Positions 36,646 through 46,567 are shown, counted from the stretch's first letter. The stretch is DNA of 64,000 nucleotides from Halomarinibacterium sp034670265 (GCA_034670265.1 JAXMNU010000004.1:62001-126000), one strand, 5' to 3'. Notes: a model not told the origin generated them from the sequence alone. Numbers and translations: made by a program.

Positions 36646-37461
36646 ATGAATAGAAAATATCTGTATCCTATTTTAATTATCCTTGTAGTTAGTGTTCTCT
36701 ATTTTGCTGAAAAATATGTAGACAAACAAACGGAAGCATATCCAGACACATCAAAAGTTGAGATTGAATCTTCTTCAGAGTTTTCTGAAAATCTATTGCC
36801 AACATCAACTACCGGAGCGATAGTGGAACACGGCTTTTTTACCTTATCCTATTCTGAAATTCATGAACAAGCCGAATGGGTCGCTTACGAACTCACAACA
36901 TCGCATTTTTCTAAAAACGAATTCGACCGCCCTTATTTTGTAGAAGATAGAGAAGTAAAAACGGGTTCTGCAGATTGGCGTAACTATAAAAACTCGGGCT
37001 ATGATCGTGGGCATCTTTGCCCTGCAGGAGACAGACGCTTTTCTTATGAAGCATATCACGAAACATTTTTAACGAGTAATATAAGTCCGCAGGATAGAGA
37101 GTTTAATTCGGGAGTATGGAATTACTTAGAACAAAAAGTTCGCTATTGGGCAAATAAATACGATGGAATTTATGTGATAACGGGAGGTGTTTTAAAAGAC
37201 GGTTTAACTACTATTGGTGATGAAAACGTTTCAGTTCCAGAGGAATTTTATAAAATTGTTTTGGATGCTTCAGATGGAAGTTACAAAGTATTGGCTTTTT
37301 TAATTCCGAATAAACCCACTAGTAATTCATTTTATGAATTTGTTGTTACAGTTGACGAAATTGAAGAAAAAACAGGTATCGATTTCTTTTCAGAATTACC
37401 AGATTCTGTAGAAAATAAGTTAGAAACAACTATTGAATTGAAAGGCTGGGGGAAGCGCTAA
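36646..37461 (+). CDS. DNA/RNA non-specific endonuclease, membrane-anchored or secreted
   Basis: The 271-residue protein has one N-terminal hydrophobic segment (about 4-20; signal or anchor), a low-complexity Ser/Glu linker and a beta-beta-alpha-metal nuclease domain. The catalytic motif YDRGHLCPAGDR carries His123; the metal-binding Asn lies in SNISPQDREFN (144-154). NucA/Serratia-type enzymes of this family cut DNA and RNA without sequence preference and need a metal ion. It ends in a convergent region with rodA. A nutritional or defensive role is inference. Confidence 0.92.
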   Translation: MNRKYLYPILIILVVSVLYFAEKYVDKQTEAYPDTSKVEIESSSEFSENLLPTSTTGAIVEHGFFTLSYSEIHEQAEWVAYELTTSHFSKNEFDRPYFVEDREVKTGSADWRNYKNSGYDRGHLCPAGDRRFSYEAYHETFLTSNISPQDREFNSGVWNYLEQKVRYWANKYDGIYVITGGVLKDGLTTIGDENVSVPEEFYKIVLDASDGSYKVLAFLIPNKPTSNSFYEFVVTVDEIEEKTGIDFFSELPDSVENKLETTIELKGWGKR

Positions 37462-37504
37462 CGATGCTATTATTCAAATAATGAAGATTTATTAATACGC
37501 CTTC

Positions 37505-37547
37505 GCACTTATTTTTTGTATTATAAAATTTACAAAAAATAAGGTGC
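37505..37547. terminator. Bidirectional hairpin between the nuclease gene and rodA
   Basis: GCACTTATTTTTTGTA (37505-37520) pairs with TACAAAAAATAAGGTGC (37531-37547) apart from one bulged base, around a 10-base loop. It lies between two convergent stops. A second small dyad (GATTCAA/TTGAATC, 37565-37584) abuts the rodA stop. The lack of a T tail outside the stem makes termination uncertain. Confidence 0.5.
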
Positions 37548-37584
37548 TCGCCACCCCAGAGTAGGATTCAATTTTTTTTGAATC

Positions 37585-38844
37585 TTAACGATTGATGTAA
37601 TTTGATGCGTCCAATTTCACAAAAATAAAGAGTAGAATAGTAAAGCCCCATAGGCTGGATCCTCCGTAGCTAATAAAAGGAAGCGGAATTCCAATGGTAG
37701 GAAATAATCCTGTTACCATTCCCACATTTACAAAAAAGTGAAAAAATAGAATAGAGGCTATTCCATACCCGTATACCCTTCCAAAGGTGGTTTTTTGTCT
37801 TTCAGCAAGTATAAGTAGTCTAATAATTAAGAAAACAAAAAGACCCACTACCGTAAGTGAACCCAGAAAACCCCATTCCTCACCAACGGTGCTAAAAATA
37901 TAGTCTGTGTGTTGTTCTGGCACAAAATTTCCTTTTGTTTGTGTCCCTTGAAGCCATCCTTTTCCTGTCCAACTACCACTACCAATGGCAATTTCACTTT
38001 GGTTGGTATTGTATCCAATTCCTTTTTCGTCAACTTCTTTACCTAATACAATATTGAATCTGTCTCTGTGCCGTTGTTCAAAAACAGAGTTAAACACATA
38101 ACTCACCGAAAATGTAAACCCAATACAAGCTGCAGTAACGATAGCATATTGAGACCAATTAACTCGTTTACGTTTCTTTTTCTTTAAAAGGATTATGGCT
38201 AAGACAATTAGGATAATCAAAATCATCCATTGAATCCCAATAAGAAGTGTTCCTACAAAAAGTAGCGAAGCAATAAAACCAATTAGCACAAAAATATAAT
38301 TAAGCCCTTCTCGATATAATGGAAACACAAAAGCGGCATACACCAATGCGCTTCCTGGGTCGGGTTGCGGAATGATAAACAACGCAGGTAAAGCTATAAT
38401 AAGAAAGGTGCGAAGCTGGTGTTTCAACTCCTTCATATTGGTTTGAATATCACTCACATATTTCCCCAAAGCCAATGCGGTGGCTGCTTTAGCAAACTCA
38501 CTTGGCTGAAGTCCAATAGAGCCAAAGGAATACCACGAAGTGGCTCCGTTTACATTCTTGCCGAAGATAAATAAACCCAATAATGAAGCCAATGACACTA
38601 AATAAATAATACTTGAAAATCGTTCGTAAAATTTTGAATCAATCGCTAAAATGAAGATGATTAAGACAATACTTGATCCAATAAAAATAAGTTGTTTAAA
38701 ATATATTTGGTTAAAATCGAAGAAGCCTTGAGCAGAGTCACTTAAAGAAGCAGAATAAATATTAAGCCATCCTATGGTTACTAGCGCTATGTATGAAAAA
38801 ATGGTCAACCAATCTAACTGCACATTTCTTTTATAATCTCCCAT
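37585..38844 (-). CDS. rodA: Rod shape-determining SEDS glycosyltransferase RodA
   Basis: The 419-residue inner-membrane protein has ten or so helices and SEDS-family motifs: GSIGLQPSEFAKAATALALGKY, PQPDPGSALVYAAF, EQHTDYIFSTVGEEWGFLG and the C-terminal GIPLPFISYGGSS. RodA polymerises glycan strands from lipid II and works with PBP2 in the elongasome. It overlaps the PBP2 gene by one base (TAATG), so the two are tightly coupled. Confidence 0.96.
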   Translation of the reverse strand: MGDYKRNVQLDWLTIFSYIALVTIGWLNIYSASLSDSAQGFFDFNQIYFKQLIFIGSSIVLIIFILAIDSKFYERFSSIIYLVSLASLLGLFIFGKNVNGATSWYSFGSIGLQPSEFAKAATALALGKYVSDIQTNMKELKHQLRTFLIIALPALFIIPQPDPGSALVYAAFVFPLYREGLNYIFVLIGFIASLLFVGTLLIGIQWMILIILIVLAIILLKKKKRKRVNWSQYAIVTAACIGFTFSVSYVFNSVFEQRHRDRFNIVLGKEVDEKGIGYNTNQSEIAIGSGSWTGKGWLQGTQTKGNFVPEQHTDYIFSTVGEEWGFLGSLTVVGLFVFLIIRLLILAERQKTTFGRVYGYGIASILFFHFFVNVGMVTGLFPTIGIPLPFISYGGSSLWGFTILLFIFVKLDASNYINR

Positions 38845-40712
38845 TACTGATTGATTTTAAAAGGTTCGCCACTGTAAGGCTTGTTATATTCATCCATTAA
38901 ACTACCCTTAAGGACAAAGTCTTCCATGTCTTTTCGGGTGATTTCTCCTTTCAGATATTTTTCTATCATAAGCCCAGCAATTCTTCCAGCCCAACGGGAG
39001 CCCCAATAGCCGTTTTCAACAAAAACAGCAATGGCAATTTTTGGGTCATCTTTAGGAGCAAAAGCTACAAAAACCGAATGATCTGTTAACTGCATTCGTT
39101 TTCCGTTTACCCGAATATAATTCTCTGCAGTTCCTGTTTTTCCGCAGATTTCTATTCCCGGAATTTGTATGTAGGCTGCTGTTCCATAATTATAAACATC
39201 GAACATTCCTTGAATTACAGGCTCAAAGTATTCAGGATCAATTGTTGTATGATTTTTTTCAGTATATTTTTCAGGAATACTATCGGCCCCCACGATATTT
39301 TTTATAATGTGTGGCCTATAATAATAGCCTCTATTGGCAATGGCAGCAGTAAAATTAACCATTTGCATAGGAGTTAAAGAAACCTCTCCTTGACCAATAG
39401 AATTTGAAATGGTGGCCGGGGTATACCATTTATATTTTGGGTATTGATAGGCTCGATTGTAATAGTCACTATCGGGAATTAACCCTTTATTTCCAGCAGG
39501 AAGATCGTATCCTAAATAATTTCCGAGACCAAAACTTACCAAATGCTCTCTCCAGTGATCAATCCCTTCTTGGGGTGTGGGATATTTATCTATTGTTCTT
39601 CGGTAAACTGTTGCAAAATAAGCATTACACGAATTTGCAATTCCTGGAATCATACTTAAAGGAGTGCTGTGATGGTGACAACCTAAAGTTCTATTTCCAT
39701 AGCGATAGCCACCATGACAGTAAATACGCTCATCCAAATCAATGACGCCTTCCTGAAGACCTATTAAAGCAGTGAGTGCTTTAAAAGGTGATCCGGGTGG
39801 ATATTCACCTTGTAATACTCTGTCAAAAAGAGGTTTGGCTATGGTATCGTAATATAATTTGGTGAAGTTTTTTGAACGTTCTCTCCCAACTAACAGTGCA
39901 GGGTCATAATTAGGAGCAGCGACCAATGCTAATATCTCTCCAGTTTTTGGCTCCAAAGCAACAATACCCCCTCGTTTGTTAATCATTAAATCTTCTCCAT
40001 ATTGCTGAAGTGCTGCATCAATCGTTAACATGATGTCGTTTCCTCGAGTTGGAAGCGTATCAAAAATTCCTTCTTTATAAGGACCAATGTCTCTGTTAAA
40101 TCGATCCTTTTGAATGTATTTTACCCCTTTTGTTCCTCGTAACACTTCTTCATATTGCTTTTCAACGCCACCCATACCTATGAGTTCTCCCATTTGGTAG
40201 TATGGGTTTTGTTTGATGATGCGCTCGTTTACTTCAGAAATATATCCTAACACATTGGAAGAGTGCCTCACATGATAATTCCGTAAAGATCTTTTCTGAA
40301 TATAAAACCCTCGGTATTTATACATTTTTTCAGACAATGCAGCGTATTCACTTTTGGTTAACTGCGGAATAAATACCTGAGCAATTCTTGGAGAATACAC
40401 CCAAGCTTTTTCGAGGATTCTTGTGAAGTCCTCTTTTTCAATTTTCAGAAGTTTGCAAAACTCTAATGTGTCTAATGGTTTTACATCTTTCGGGATAACC
40501 ATAACGTCATAAGATGGCTGGTTTGAAACCAATAAGTTGCCTTTTCTGTCAAAAATATAACCTCTTTGGGGGTAGTTGTAAACTACTTTTACGGCGTTAT
40601 TTTCGGAAAGTTTTTGATAGCTGGTATCGTAAATTTGAAGATAAAAAAGCCTAGCTGCAAAAACAACTCCTGTTATTAAAACAATAGAAAGAAGTAATAG
40701 TTTTCTCATCAA
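38844..40712 (-). CDS. mrdA: Penicillin-binding protein 2
   Basis: The 622-residue class B PBP has an N-terminal membrane helix, a dimerisation/pedestal domain and a transpeptidase domain. Active-site motifs are SxxK as SPFK in EYPPGSPFKAL, SxN as SCN in IANSCNAYF and KTG in CGKTGTAEN. The residue after the catalytic Ser is Pro, where Thr is more common (PGSTFK). It cross-links peptidoglycan with RodA during side-wall growth. It overlaps mreD by four bases. Confidence 0.96.
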   Translation of the reverse strand: MMRKLLLLSIVLITGVVFAARLFYLQIYDTSYQKLSENNAVKVVYNYPQRGYIFDRKGNLLVSNQPSYDVMVIPKDVKPLDTLEFCKLLKIEKEDFTRILEKAWVYSPRIAQVFIPQLTKSEYAALSEKMYKYRGFYIQKRSLRNYHVRHSSNVLGYISEVNERIIKQNPYYQMGELIGMGGVEKQYEEVLRGTKGVKYIQKDRFNRDIGPYKEGIFDTLPTRGNDIMLTIDAALQQYGEDLMINKRGGIVALEPKTGEILALVAAPNYDPALLVGRERSKNFTKLYYDTIAKPLFDRVLQGEYPPGSPFKALTALIGLQEGVIDLDERIYCHGGYRYGNRTLGCHHHSTPLSMIPGIANSCNAYFATVYRRTIDKYPTPQEGIDHWREHLVSFGLGNYLGYDLPAGNKGLIPDSDYYNRAYQYPKYKWYTPATISNSIGQGEVSLTPMQMVNFTAAIANRGYYYRPHIIKNIVGADSIPEKYTEKNHTTIDPEYFEPVIQGMFDVYNYGTAAYIQIPGIEICGKTGTAENYIRVNGKRMQLTDHSVFVAFAPKDDPKIAIAVFVENGYWGSRWAGRIAGLMIEKYLKGEITRKDMEDFVLKGSLMDEYNKPYSGEPFKINQ

Positions 40713-41215
40713 CTTTTCTTACCAAATAAATAAAGAGTACAAAATATTAGTATTGTAGTGAATACCCCAGAAAATAACGCAGATTTTAAGATGAAAAGTA
40801 TCTGGCTTGTGTTAAAAATCTCCAGAGAAAAAAGCACCAAATGATGGAAAAAAACCATACTTACTATAAACACTAATTGCTGAGAAAAGCTAGCGGTGTT
40901 AATCTTGACAGTATTATACTCATAACTCACTCCAAAGGAGTATTTTAAAACCAAAGGGCGAATCCAAGCAATAAATACCGAAGCTCCTGCGTGAATTCCT
41001 CCGGAGTTGCTAAACATGTCGATACTTAAACCTAATAAAAAACTCATGAAAATGAGCAATCCTTTATTTCCTGTAAGTGGATACATTATAATAAAGAAAA
41101 TGTACAAATACGGATTAACATATCCCAAGAAATTAATATGGTCAAGAAGTACTACCTGTAGCAAGACCAACACAATAAATCGCAGCGCGTTTATAAAAAT
41201 TTCATTATTCCACAT
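40709..41215 (-). CDS. mreD: Rod shape-determining protein MreD
   Basis: The 168-residue protein is highly hydrophobic with about five helices, and shows the MreD pattern YVNPYLYIFFIIMYPL and LLGLSIDMFSNSGGIHAGASVF. It is a membrane part of the elongasome. The call rests on these features plus its place between mreC (11-bp overlap) and mrdA (4-bp overlap). Confidence 0.92.
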   Translation of the reverse strand: MWNNEIFINALRFIVLVLLQVVLLDHINFLGYVNPYLYIFFIIMYPLTGNKGLLIFMSFLLGLSIDMFSNSGGIHAGASVFIAWIRPLVLKYSFGVSYEYNTVKINTASFSQQLVFIVSMVFFHHLVLFSLEIFNTSQILFILKSALFSGVFTTILIFCTLYLFGKKS

Positions 41216-42032
41216 TTGCCGCTTCGTTTTCCAATTCCTTTATTTCTTTTGCATCTTTTCGAGCGATAAGATATAGATGTTTCAAACTTGTCATATCTGC
41301 AAATAGGTCGATGCTTATATTATAATAATCACCAACATCTTCAATGACAAAATCCTTAACAGTACCAATTAAAACACCTTCGGGGAAGATAGTAGAGCGA
41401 CCATCAGTAACAATAGTATCTCCCAAAGCAACATTGGCTACTCTTGGTATTTCCTTTAACTGAACAACATTTGGGTTTTTGCCATCCCAAATCATAGTGC
41501 CAAAATGATTCGATTTTTTAAACTTCGCAGCCACTTGGCTATTCGAATTTAAAATTGATTGTACCGAAGCATAATTCTTAGATGTATGACTTACAATACC
41601 CACAACACCTTTTGAAGAAATGACCCCCATATCTATAACTACACCATTCCCAGCTCCTTTATTAATGGTCAATTGGTTTTTGGTTTTTGAATAACTATTG
41701 TTAATTACTTTCGCTCCAATTATTGAAAAAAGAGTATCGTTAACAGGCTGAATGGAATCTAAAGAAGGAATAATTTCTTCCATATTCTGAAGTTGTAAAC
41801 GAAGCAACCTATTCTCTTCAGTAAGGGTTTGATTTTGATCTTTTAAATCGAAGTAATCTGTAATCGAACTTTTTACCGAATAAACACCACCCGATATAAA
41901 ATTGGCAGAATTTACATATTGATTCTTATGATACGAATGGGAATTGATAGTAAGAAAAACCGAAACTAAAAAAAGCACAAAAAACAACAGGAAATTTTTA
42001 TTCCGAATGAAGAAATAGATAATCTGTTGCAT
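41205..42032 (-). CDS. mreC: Rod shape-determining protein MreC
   Basis: The 275-residue bitopic protein has an N-terminal membrane helix (about 12-30), a coiled coil (about 63-90, DLKDQNQTLTEENRLLRLQLQNMEE) and the MreC beta-domain with NQLTINKGAGNGVVIDMGVIS and GMIWDGKNPNVVQLKEIP. It links MreB to PBP2/RodA in the periplasm. It lies 13 bp after mreB. Confidence 0.95.
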   Translation of the reverse strand: MQQIIYFFIRNKNFLLFFVLFLVSVFLTINSHSYHKNQYVNSANFISGGVYSVKSSITDYFDLKDQNQTLTEENRLLRLQLQNMEEIIPSLDSIQPVNDTLFSIIGAKVINNSYSKTKNQLTINKGAGNGVVIDMGVISSKGVVGIVSHTSKNYASVQSILNSNSQVAAKFKKSNHFGTMIWDGKNPNVVQLKEIPRVANVALGDTIVTDGRSTIFPEGVLIGTVKDFVIEDVGDYYNISIDLFADMTSLKHLYLIARKDAKEIKELENEAANVE

Positions 42033-42045
42033 TCTACGTTATTTC

Positions 42046-43074
42046 TTATTTAATCAATACACTCTTGTATTTTGCAAGGTTTTTTAAACAAATTCCTGTT
42101 CCACGAACTACTGCGCGTAAGGGGTCTTCTGCAATATAGACGGGAAGATCAGTTTTTTGAGATAGTCGCTTGTCTAGACCACGTAGCATAGATCCTCCAC
42201 CAGCTAGATAAATACCTGTATTGTAAATATCTGCGGCTAATTCTGGAGGTGTTTGCGATAGCGTTTCCATAACGGCGTCCTCAATACGCAAAATAGACTT
42301 GTCTAAGGCTTTCGCAATTTCTCGATAGGAAGTTTGTACCTGTTTTGGTTTTCCAGTGAGCAAATCACGACCTTGTACGTCCATTTCGTCTGGTGGTAAC
42401 TCTAAGTCTTCCGTGGCTGCACCAATTTGAATTTTTATTTTTTCAGCAGTACGTTCCCCTACATATAAATTGTGTTGGGTGCGCATATAATAGACGATGT
42501 CATTGGTAAAAACATCTCCCGCAATTTTCACAGATTTGTCACAAACAATTCCGCCTAGGGCAATGACTGCAATTTCGGTAGTACCCCCTCCAATATCTAT
42601 GACCATATTTCCTTTAGGCTGCATAATATCTACTCCAATACCAATTGCTGCAGCCATAGGTTCGTGAATAAGATATACTTCTTTTCCATTTACCCTTTCG
42701 GCACTTTCTTTTACCGCACGCATTTCTACTTCGGTAATTCCGCTAGGGATACAAATAACCATTCGTAAGGAAGGAGTAAGCCACTTTTTCTTTAAAGCTG
42801 GAATGTCTTTAATGAACATATTAATCATTTTCTCACTCGCATCGAAGTCGGCAATTACACCATCTTTTAACGGTCTAATAGTTTTGATGTTTTCATGGGT
42901 TTTTCCCTGCATTCGGGCAGCTTCTCTTCCTACAGCAATAATTTTTCCAGTGATGCGGTCACGGGCGACAATAGAAGGTGCATCCACAACTACTTTGTCG
43001 TTGTGAATGATAAGCGTATTGGCCGTTCCAAGGTCGATAGCTATTTCTTCGGTGAGAAAATCAAAAAATCCCAT
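42046..43074 (-). CDS. mreB: Rod shape-determining protein MreB (actin homologue)
   Basis: The 342-residue cytoplasmic actin-like ATPase carries the phosphate-1 loop EIAIDLGTANTLI near the N-terminus, the phosphate-2 loop VIDIGGGTTEIAV (about 158-170) and the adenosine motif YLAGGGSMLRGLD near the C-terminus. Filaments guide cell-wall synthesis. It starts the mreBCD-mrdA-rodA series, 60 bp after purH; purH may share its transcript. Confidence 0.97.
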   Translation of the reverse strand: MGFFDFLTEEIAIDLGTANTLIIHNDKVVVDAPSIVARDRITGKIIAVGREAARMQGKTHENIKTIRPLKDGVIADFDASEKMINMFIKDIPALKKKWLTPSLRMVICIPSGITEVEMRAVKESAERVNGKEVYLIHEPMAAAIGIGVDIMQPKGNMVIDIGGGTTEIAVIALGGIVCDKSVKIAGDVFTNDIVYYMRTQHNLYVGERTAEKIKIQIGAATEDLELPPDEMDVQGRDLLTGKPKQVQTSYREIAKALDKSILRIEDAVMETLSQTPPELAADIYNTGIYLAGGGSMLRGLDKRLSQKTDLPVYIAEDPLRAVVRGTGICLKNLAKYKSVLIK

Positions 43075-43134
43075 AATGGTTTAAAGTATCAATAATTATT
43101 TAATGGCTTGGTATTCTTACAAATGTAATAATTT

Positions 43135-44667
43135 TTAGTGCTTAAAATGTCTTACGCCAGTAAATACCATTGCGACGTTATTTTTGTTGCAATATTCTAT
43201 GCTTAATTCATCTTTTATAGACCCGCCTGGCTGAATTACAGCTGTAATTCCCGCGTTCTCTGCAATTTCCACACAATCTGGAAAAGGGAAAAAGGCATCA
43301 CTTGCCATCACAGCTCCTTTTAAATTAAATTTGAAAGAAGTTGCTTTATCTATGGCTTGACGCAGGGCATCTACTCTGGATGTCTGTCCCGTACCACTAG
43401 CGCAAAGTTGTTTGTTCTTTGCTAGTACAATGGTGTTGGACTTGGTATGTTTACACACTTTTGAAGCAAACAATAAATCTTCTAACTCGTTTGTGGTGGG
43501 TTTATTGTGAGTGACTTCGGTTAAATTTTCTGAAGTGTCTGTTAAGTGATCTCGGTCCTGAACTAAGGCACCATTTAAACACGATCGCACTGTCGTTTTG
43601 GGTAATTCAATTTGTTTTTGAACTAATATAATTCGGTTCTTTTTACCTTTCAGAATTTCCAACGCTGTATTGGAATAAGATGGTGCAATCACTACTTCAC
43701 AGAATAACTTATGAATTTCTTCGGCAGTAGCTTCATCAATTTCAGTATTGCTAATTAAAATTCCGCCAAAGGCCGAAACAGGATCACCCGCCAAGGCGTC
43801 AACGTAGGCTTCTTTTACAGTATTTCTCTGAGCAATTCCGCATGCGTTGTTATGCTTCAGAATAGCAAAAGTAGGAGCCTCGCCAGCAAATTCATTCATT
43901 AAATTTACCGCAGCATCTACATCCAGTAAATTGTTATAGCTTAATTCTTTTCCGTGTAAATTATCGAACATAGCTTCAAAATCTCCAAAGAAAAATCCTT
44001 TTTGATGTGGGTTTTCACCATAGCGAAGCACCTTTCCGTTAGTTTCACTCACTTTTAATGAAGCAATTTCGTGGTTGCTATTAAAATAGTTGAAGATAGC
44101 CGAATCGTAATGCGAAGAAACATTAAAGGCTTTTGCTGCAAAATGCTTACGCTGTCCCAAAGTAATTTCACCGTTTTCGTCAAACAATATTTGAAGAAAT
44201 TCTTCGTAATCTTCCATCGAAGAAACACAAAGGGTGTCTTTAAAATTTTTGGCAGCGGCACGGATTAAAGAAATACCTCCAATATCAATTTTTTCAATAA
44301 TGTCTTGTTCACTCGCTCCAGAAGCAACCGTTTTTTCAAAAGGATATAAATCTACTATCACCAAATCCAACTGAGGGATATCGTATTGTTTCATTTCGGC
44401 AACATCACTTTCGTTGTCTTGTCTATTTAAAATTCCACCAAAAACTTTAGGGTGAAGCGTTTTTACGCGACCTCCTAAAATGGAAGGGTAATCGGTAATT
44501 TCTTCCACAGGAATAACATTAATTCCCATATCATTAATAAATTTTTCTGTCCCTCCCGTAGAATAAAGTGTAACACCCAATTGGTCTAATTTTTCCACAA
44601 TGGGGGCTAAGCCGTCTTTGTGAAATACTGAAATTAAAGCCGATTGGATTTTAAGTGAATTTGCCAT
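43135..44667 (-). CDS. purH: Bifunctional AICAR transformylase / IMP cyclohydrolase
   Basis: I choose the ATG at 44667; the upstream ATG (44697) would add ten residues not typical of the family. The 510-residue enzyme has the IMP cyclohydrolase domain first (ALISVFHKDGL, LYSTGGT, GGRVKTLHPKVFGGIL, DLVIVDLYPFE) and the AICAR transformylase domain after about 200, including LRYGENPHQKG and LKHNNACG. It carries out the last two steps of de novo IMP synthesis. Purine synthesis upstream of mreB is a common Bacteroidota arrangement. Confidence 0.96.
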   Translation of the reverse strand: MANSLKIQSALISVFHKDGLAPIVEKLDQLGVTLYSTGGTEKFINDMGINVIPVEEITDYPSILGGRVKTLHPKVFGGILNRQDNESDVAEMKQYDIPQLDLVIVDLYPFEKTVASGASEQDIIEKIDIGGISLIRAAAKNFKDTLCVSSMEDYEEFLQILFDENGEITLGQRKHFAAKAFNVSSHYDSAIFNYFNSNHEIASLKVSETNGKVLRYGENPHQKGFFFGDFEAMFDNLHGKELSYNNLLDVDAAVNLMNEFAGEAPTFAILKHNNACGIAQRNTVKEAYVDALAGDPVSAFGGILISNTEIDEATAEEIHKLFCEVVIAPSYSNTALEILKGKKNRIILVQKQIELPKTTVRSCLNGALVQDRDHLTDTSENLTEVTHNKPTTNELEDLLFASKVCKHTKSNTIVLAKNKQLCASGTGQTSRVDALRQAIDKATSFKFNLKGAVMASDAFFPFPDCVEIAENAGITAVIQPGGSIKDELSIEYCNKNNVAMVFTGVRHFKH

Positions 44668-44694
44668 GAAAATAAAAAGTGCTGAATTAAGTTG

Positions 44695-44702
44695 CAAAAG
44701 TA
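44695..44702 (-). promoter_or_regulatory. Candidate -7 box for purH
   Basis: On the minus strand the bases read TACTTTTG, an exact TAnnTTTG match 27 bp before the purH start. No TTG is found at normal spacing upstream, so it is only half supported. Confidence 0.4.
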
Positions 44703-44785
44703 CATAATTCCTAAGGAAATTTGTAACATATCTTTACCTAAAAAGACCTATCTTTAAGCTACCAAAAAAATAGGTTTCTCAAGCT

Positions 44786-46039
44786 ATGATAATCTACCTT
44801 AGAGTATTAAAAGAAAGCTTCAATTTTGCAATTAACGCATTAAAAAACAACAAACTACGTACGTTTTTGTCGTTATTGGGAGTAACCATTGGTATCTTTT
44901 CAATTATTGCTGTGCTTGCCTCTGTGGATTCGCTTAAAAGCGAAATTGAAGATAGCATTAGCGGATTAGATAATAGCACTATTTATTTGGGGAACTTTTC
45001 TTTTGGTCCCACCGATGTGCCACGTTGGAAGTGGGAGCAATTTCCAACTTCAAGTTACGAAGAATACCAATATCTTAAAAAAGCAATGCCAGATGTTGAA
45101 GCCATTTCTTACACATTGAATGTTCCTAACGAAACGATGAAGTATGAAGACAAATCTGTGGAGAATGTCAATATTGGTGCAGTAACCTTTGAGTATTACG
45201 ATATTGAAGATTTGAAAATTGAAGAAGGCCGATTTTATAATGAATTAGAGTCAAACAGTGGTTCCAATGTGGTGGTCTTGGGTCATGAAATCTCAAATTC
45301 TTTATTTGGTTCTTCGGTGCAAGCTATTGGTAAAAAAGTGCGTTTATACGGCCAAAAATTTACAGTGATAGGGGTTTTGAAAAAGGAAGGTTTTGCTTTA
45401 GGAGATTCTAAAGATACTGCCGTTTTTCTGCCGGTTAATGTGCTTCGGAAAATGTTTGGGACCAACGATAAAAATCTTTTTCCGTTCATTATTATTAAAC
45501 CTGAACAGGATGTGGATAATGCCGAATTTATCGCCATGCTGAAACAAAAAATGCGTTTAAAACGCGGTTTAAAAGCGGAAGATACCGACACCTTTTTTGT
45601 GAATCAATTACAAGGATTTACTGATGCCATAGACAGTATCACCGGAAGCATGAATGTGATAGGTGGAATTATTAGTCTATTCTCTTTGTTGGTGGGAGGT
45701 TTTGGAATCGCGAATATTATGTTTGTGAGTGTAAAAGAGCGTACTAACTTAATTGGCATCCAAAAATCGCTAGGCGCAAAACGAAGGTTTATTTTATATC
45801 AATTTTTATTTGAAGCGATGATTTTAGCAATTATTGGAGGCTTAATCGGACTCCTATTGGTTTTTATTGCTTCCCTTATAGTGTCCCAGTTTACGGGCGA
45901 TTTTGAGTTTATTCTTTCCCCATGGAATATGTTTATTGGTACTGCCATTGCCGCCATAATAGGGTTAATTTCAGGAATACTACCTGCTATTAAAGCTTCA
46001 AAATTAGATCCAGTGGAGGCGATACGTACAGGAATGTAG
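44786..46039 (+). CDS. MacB/FtsX-family ABC transporter permease
   Basis: The 417-residue protein has an N-terminal helix within LRTFLSLLGVTIGIFSIIAVLA (about 25-46), a MacB-like periplasmic core domain (about 50-260) and three C-terminal helices forming the FtsX domain, with GFGIANIMFVSVKERTNLIG and RKSLGAKR-like IQKSLGAKRRFI. Family members work with a separate ATPase to move or mechanically drive lipoproteins, peptides or drugs. No ATPase gene is adjacent, so its partner lies elsewhere. Start position is the first of the frame and gives the expected short N-terminus. Confidence 0.9.
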   Translation: MIIYLRVLKESFNFAINALKNNKLRTFLSLLGVTIGIFSIIAVLASVDSLKSEIEDSISGLDNSTIYLGNFSFGPTDVPRWKWEQFPTSSYEEYQYLKKAMPDVEAISYTLNVPNETMKYEDKSVENVNIGAVTFEYYDIEDLKIEEGRFYNELESNSGSNVVVLGHEISNSLFGSSVQAIGKKVRLYGQKFTVIGVLKKEGFALGDSKDTAVFLPVNVLRKMFGTNDKNLFPFIIIKPEQDVDNAEFIAMLKQKMRLKRGLKAEDTDTFFVNQLQGFTDAIDSITGSMNVIGGIISLFSLLVGGFGIANIMFVSVKERTNLIGIQKSLGAKRRFILYQFLFEAMILAIIGGLIGLLLVFIASLIVSQFTGDFEFILSPWNMFIGTAIAAIIGLISGILPAIKASKLDPVEAIRTGM

Positions 46040-46043
46040 TTCT

Positions 46044-46499
46044 TTATAAAATTTCAGAAACTTGCTCGTTTACCCATTCTAAAAATACTTCATCTTCTTT
46101 GGTAAAAGGGTCTATGGTGTGCGAATCAATATCTATTTGCCCAATATTTTTTCCATCCTTAAATAACGGAATCACAATTTCAGACTTTACCGTAATACTA
46201 CATGCAATATAATTGTCTTGTGCTTTTACATCGGGCACCACAAAATTGGTATTGCTTTCGGCTACTTGTCCGCAGATTCCTTTTCCAAAAGGTATCACCG
46301 TATGGTCTGTGGGTTCTCCTGCAAAGGCCTTTAAATGTAGCGTTCTTTCAGCTTCATTGGCAAAATAAAAGCCTACCCAATTGTAATAATCGATATTGTT
46401 TTGAAGAATTTCGCAAACTTGGGTTAACTTTTCATTTACGGAAGATTTTTCCGTAGAAAGAAGCGCAGTTATTTGTGGTTTTAAGGTTTCAAAAGACAT
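46044..46499 (-). CDS. msrC: GAF-domain protein, free methionine-(R)-sulfoxide reductase-like
   Basis: I use the ATG at 46499, giving a 151-residue single GAF domain; a longer start at 46550 adds a hydrophobic stretch not usual in the family. fRMsr features are visible: YYNWVGFYFA, FGKGICGQVAES with one Cys, and YIACSITVKSEIVIPLF with the catalytic-type Cys, then IGQIDIDSH. The enzyme reduces free methionine-R-sulfoxide with thioredoxin. The two Cys positions agree with that role; activity is inferred. Confidence 0.87.
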   Translation of the reverse strand: MSFETLKPQITALLSTEKSSVNEKLTQVCEILQNNIDYYNWVGFYFANEAERTLHLKAFAGEPTDHTVIPFGKGICGQVAESNTNFVVPDVKAQDNYIACSITVKSEIVIPLFKDGKNIGQIDIDSHTIDPFTKEDEVFLEWVNEQVSEIL

Positions 46500-46514
46500 A
46501 GCAAAAATTTTCAG

Positions 46515-46541
46515 CAAAGGTATTTTAAAATTGAAAACCAA
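46515..46541 (-). promoter_or_regulatory. Promoter of the fRMsr-like gene
   Basis: On the minus strand: TTG (46541-46539), 16 bp, then TACCTTTG (46522-46515), an exact -7 box, ending 16 bp before the start codon. Confidence 0.5.
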
Positions 46542-46559
46542 AGGGAACATCTATTTAAC

Positions 46560-46567
46560 TATTTTTG
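46560..46567 (+). promoter_or_regulatory. Candidate -7 box of xrtF
   Basis: TATTTTTG matches TAnnTTTG exactly and ends four bases before the xrtF ATG, which would give a transcript with almost no leader. The nearest TTG is 26 bp upstream, somewhat far. Confidence 0.4.

Noticed and set aside
37565..37584. GATTCAA/TTGAATC hairpin as a true rodA terminator
   Set aside because: Short AT-rich stem with its T run in the loop and no T tail after it on the minus strand; noted only as a small dyad.
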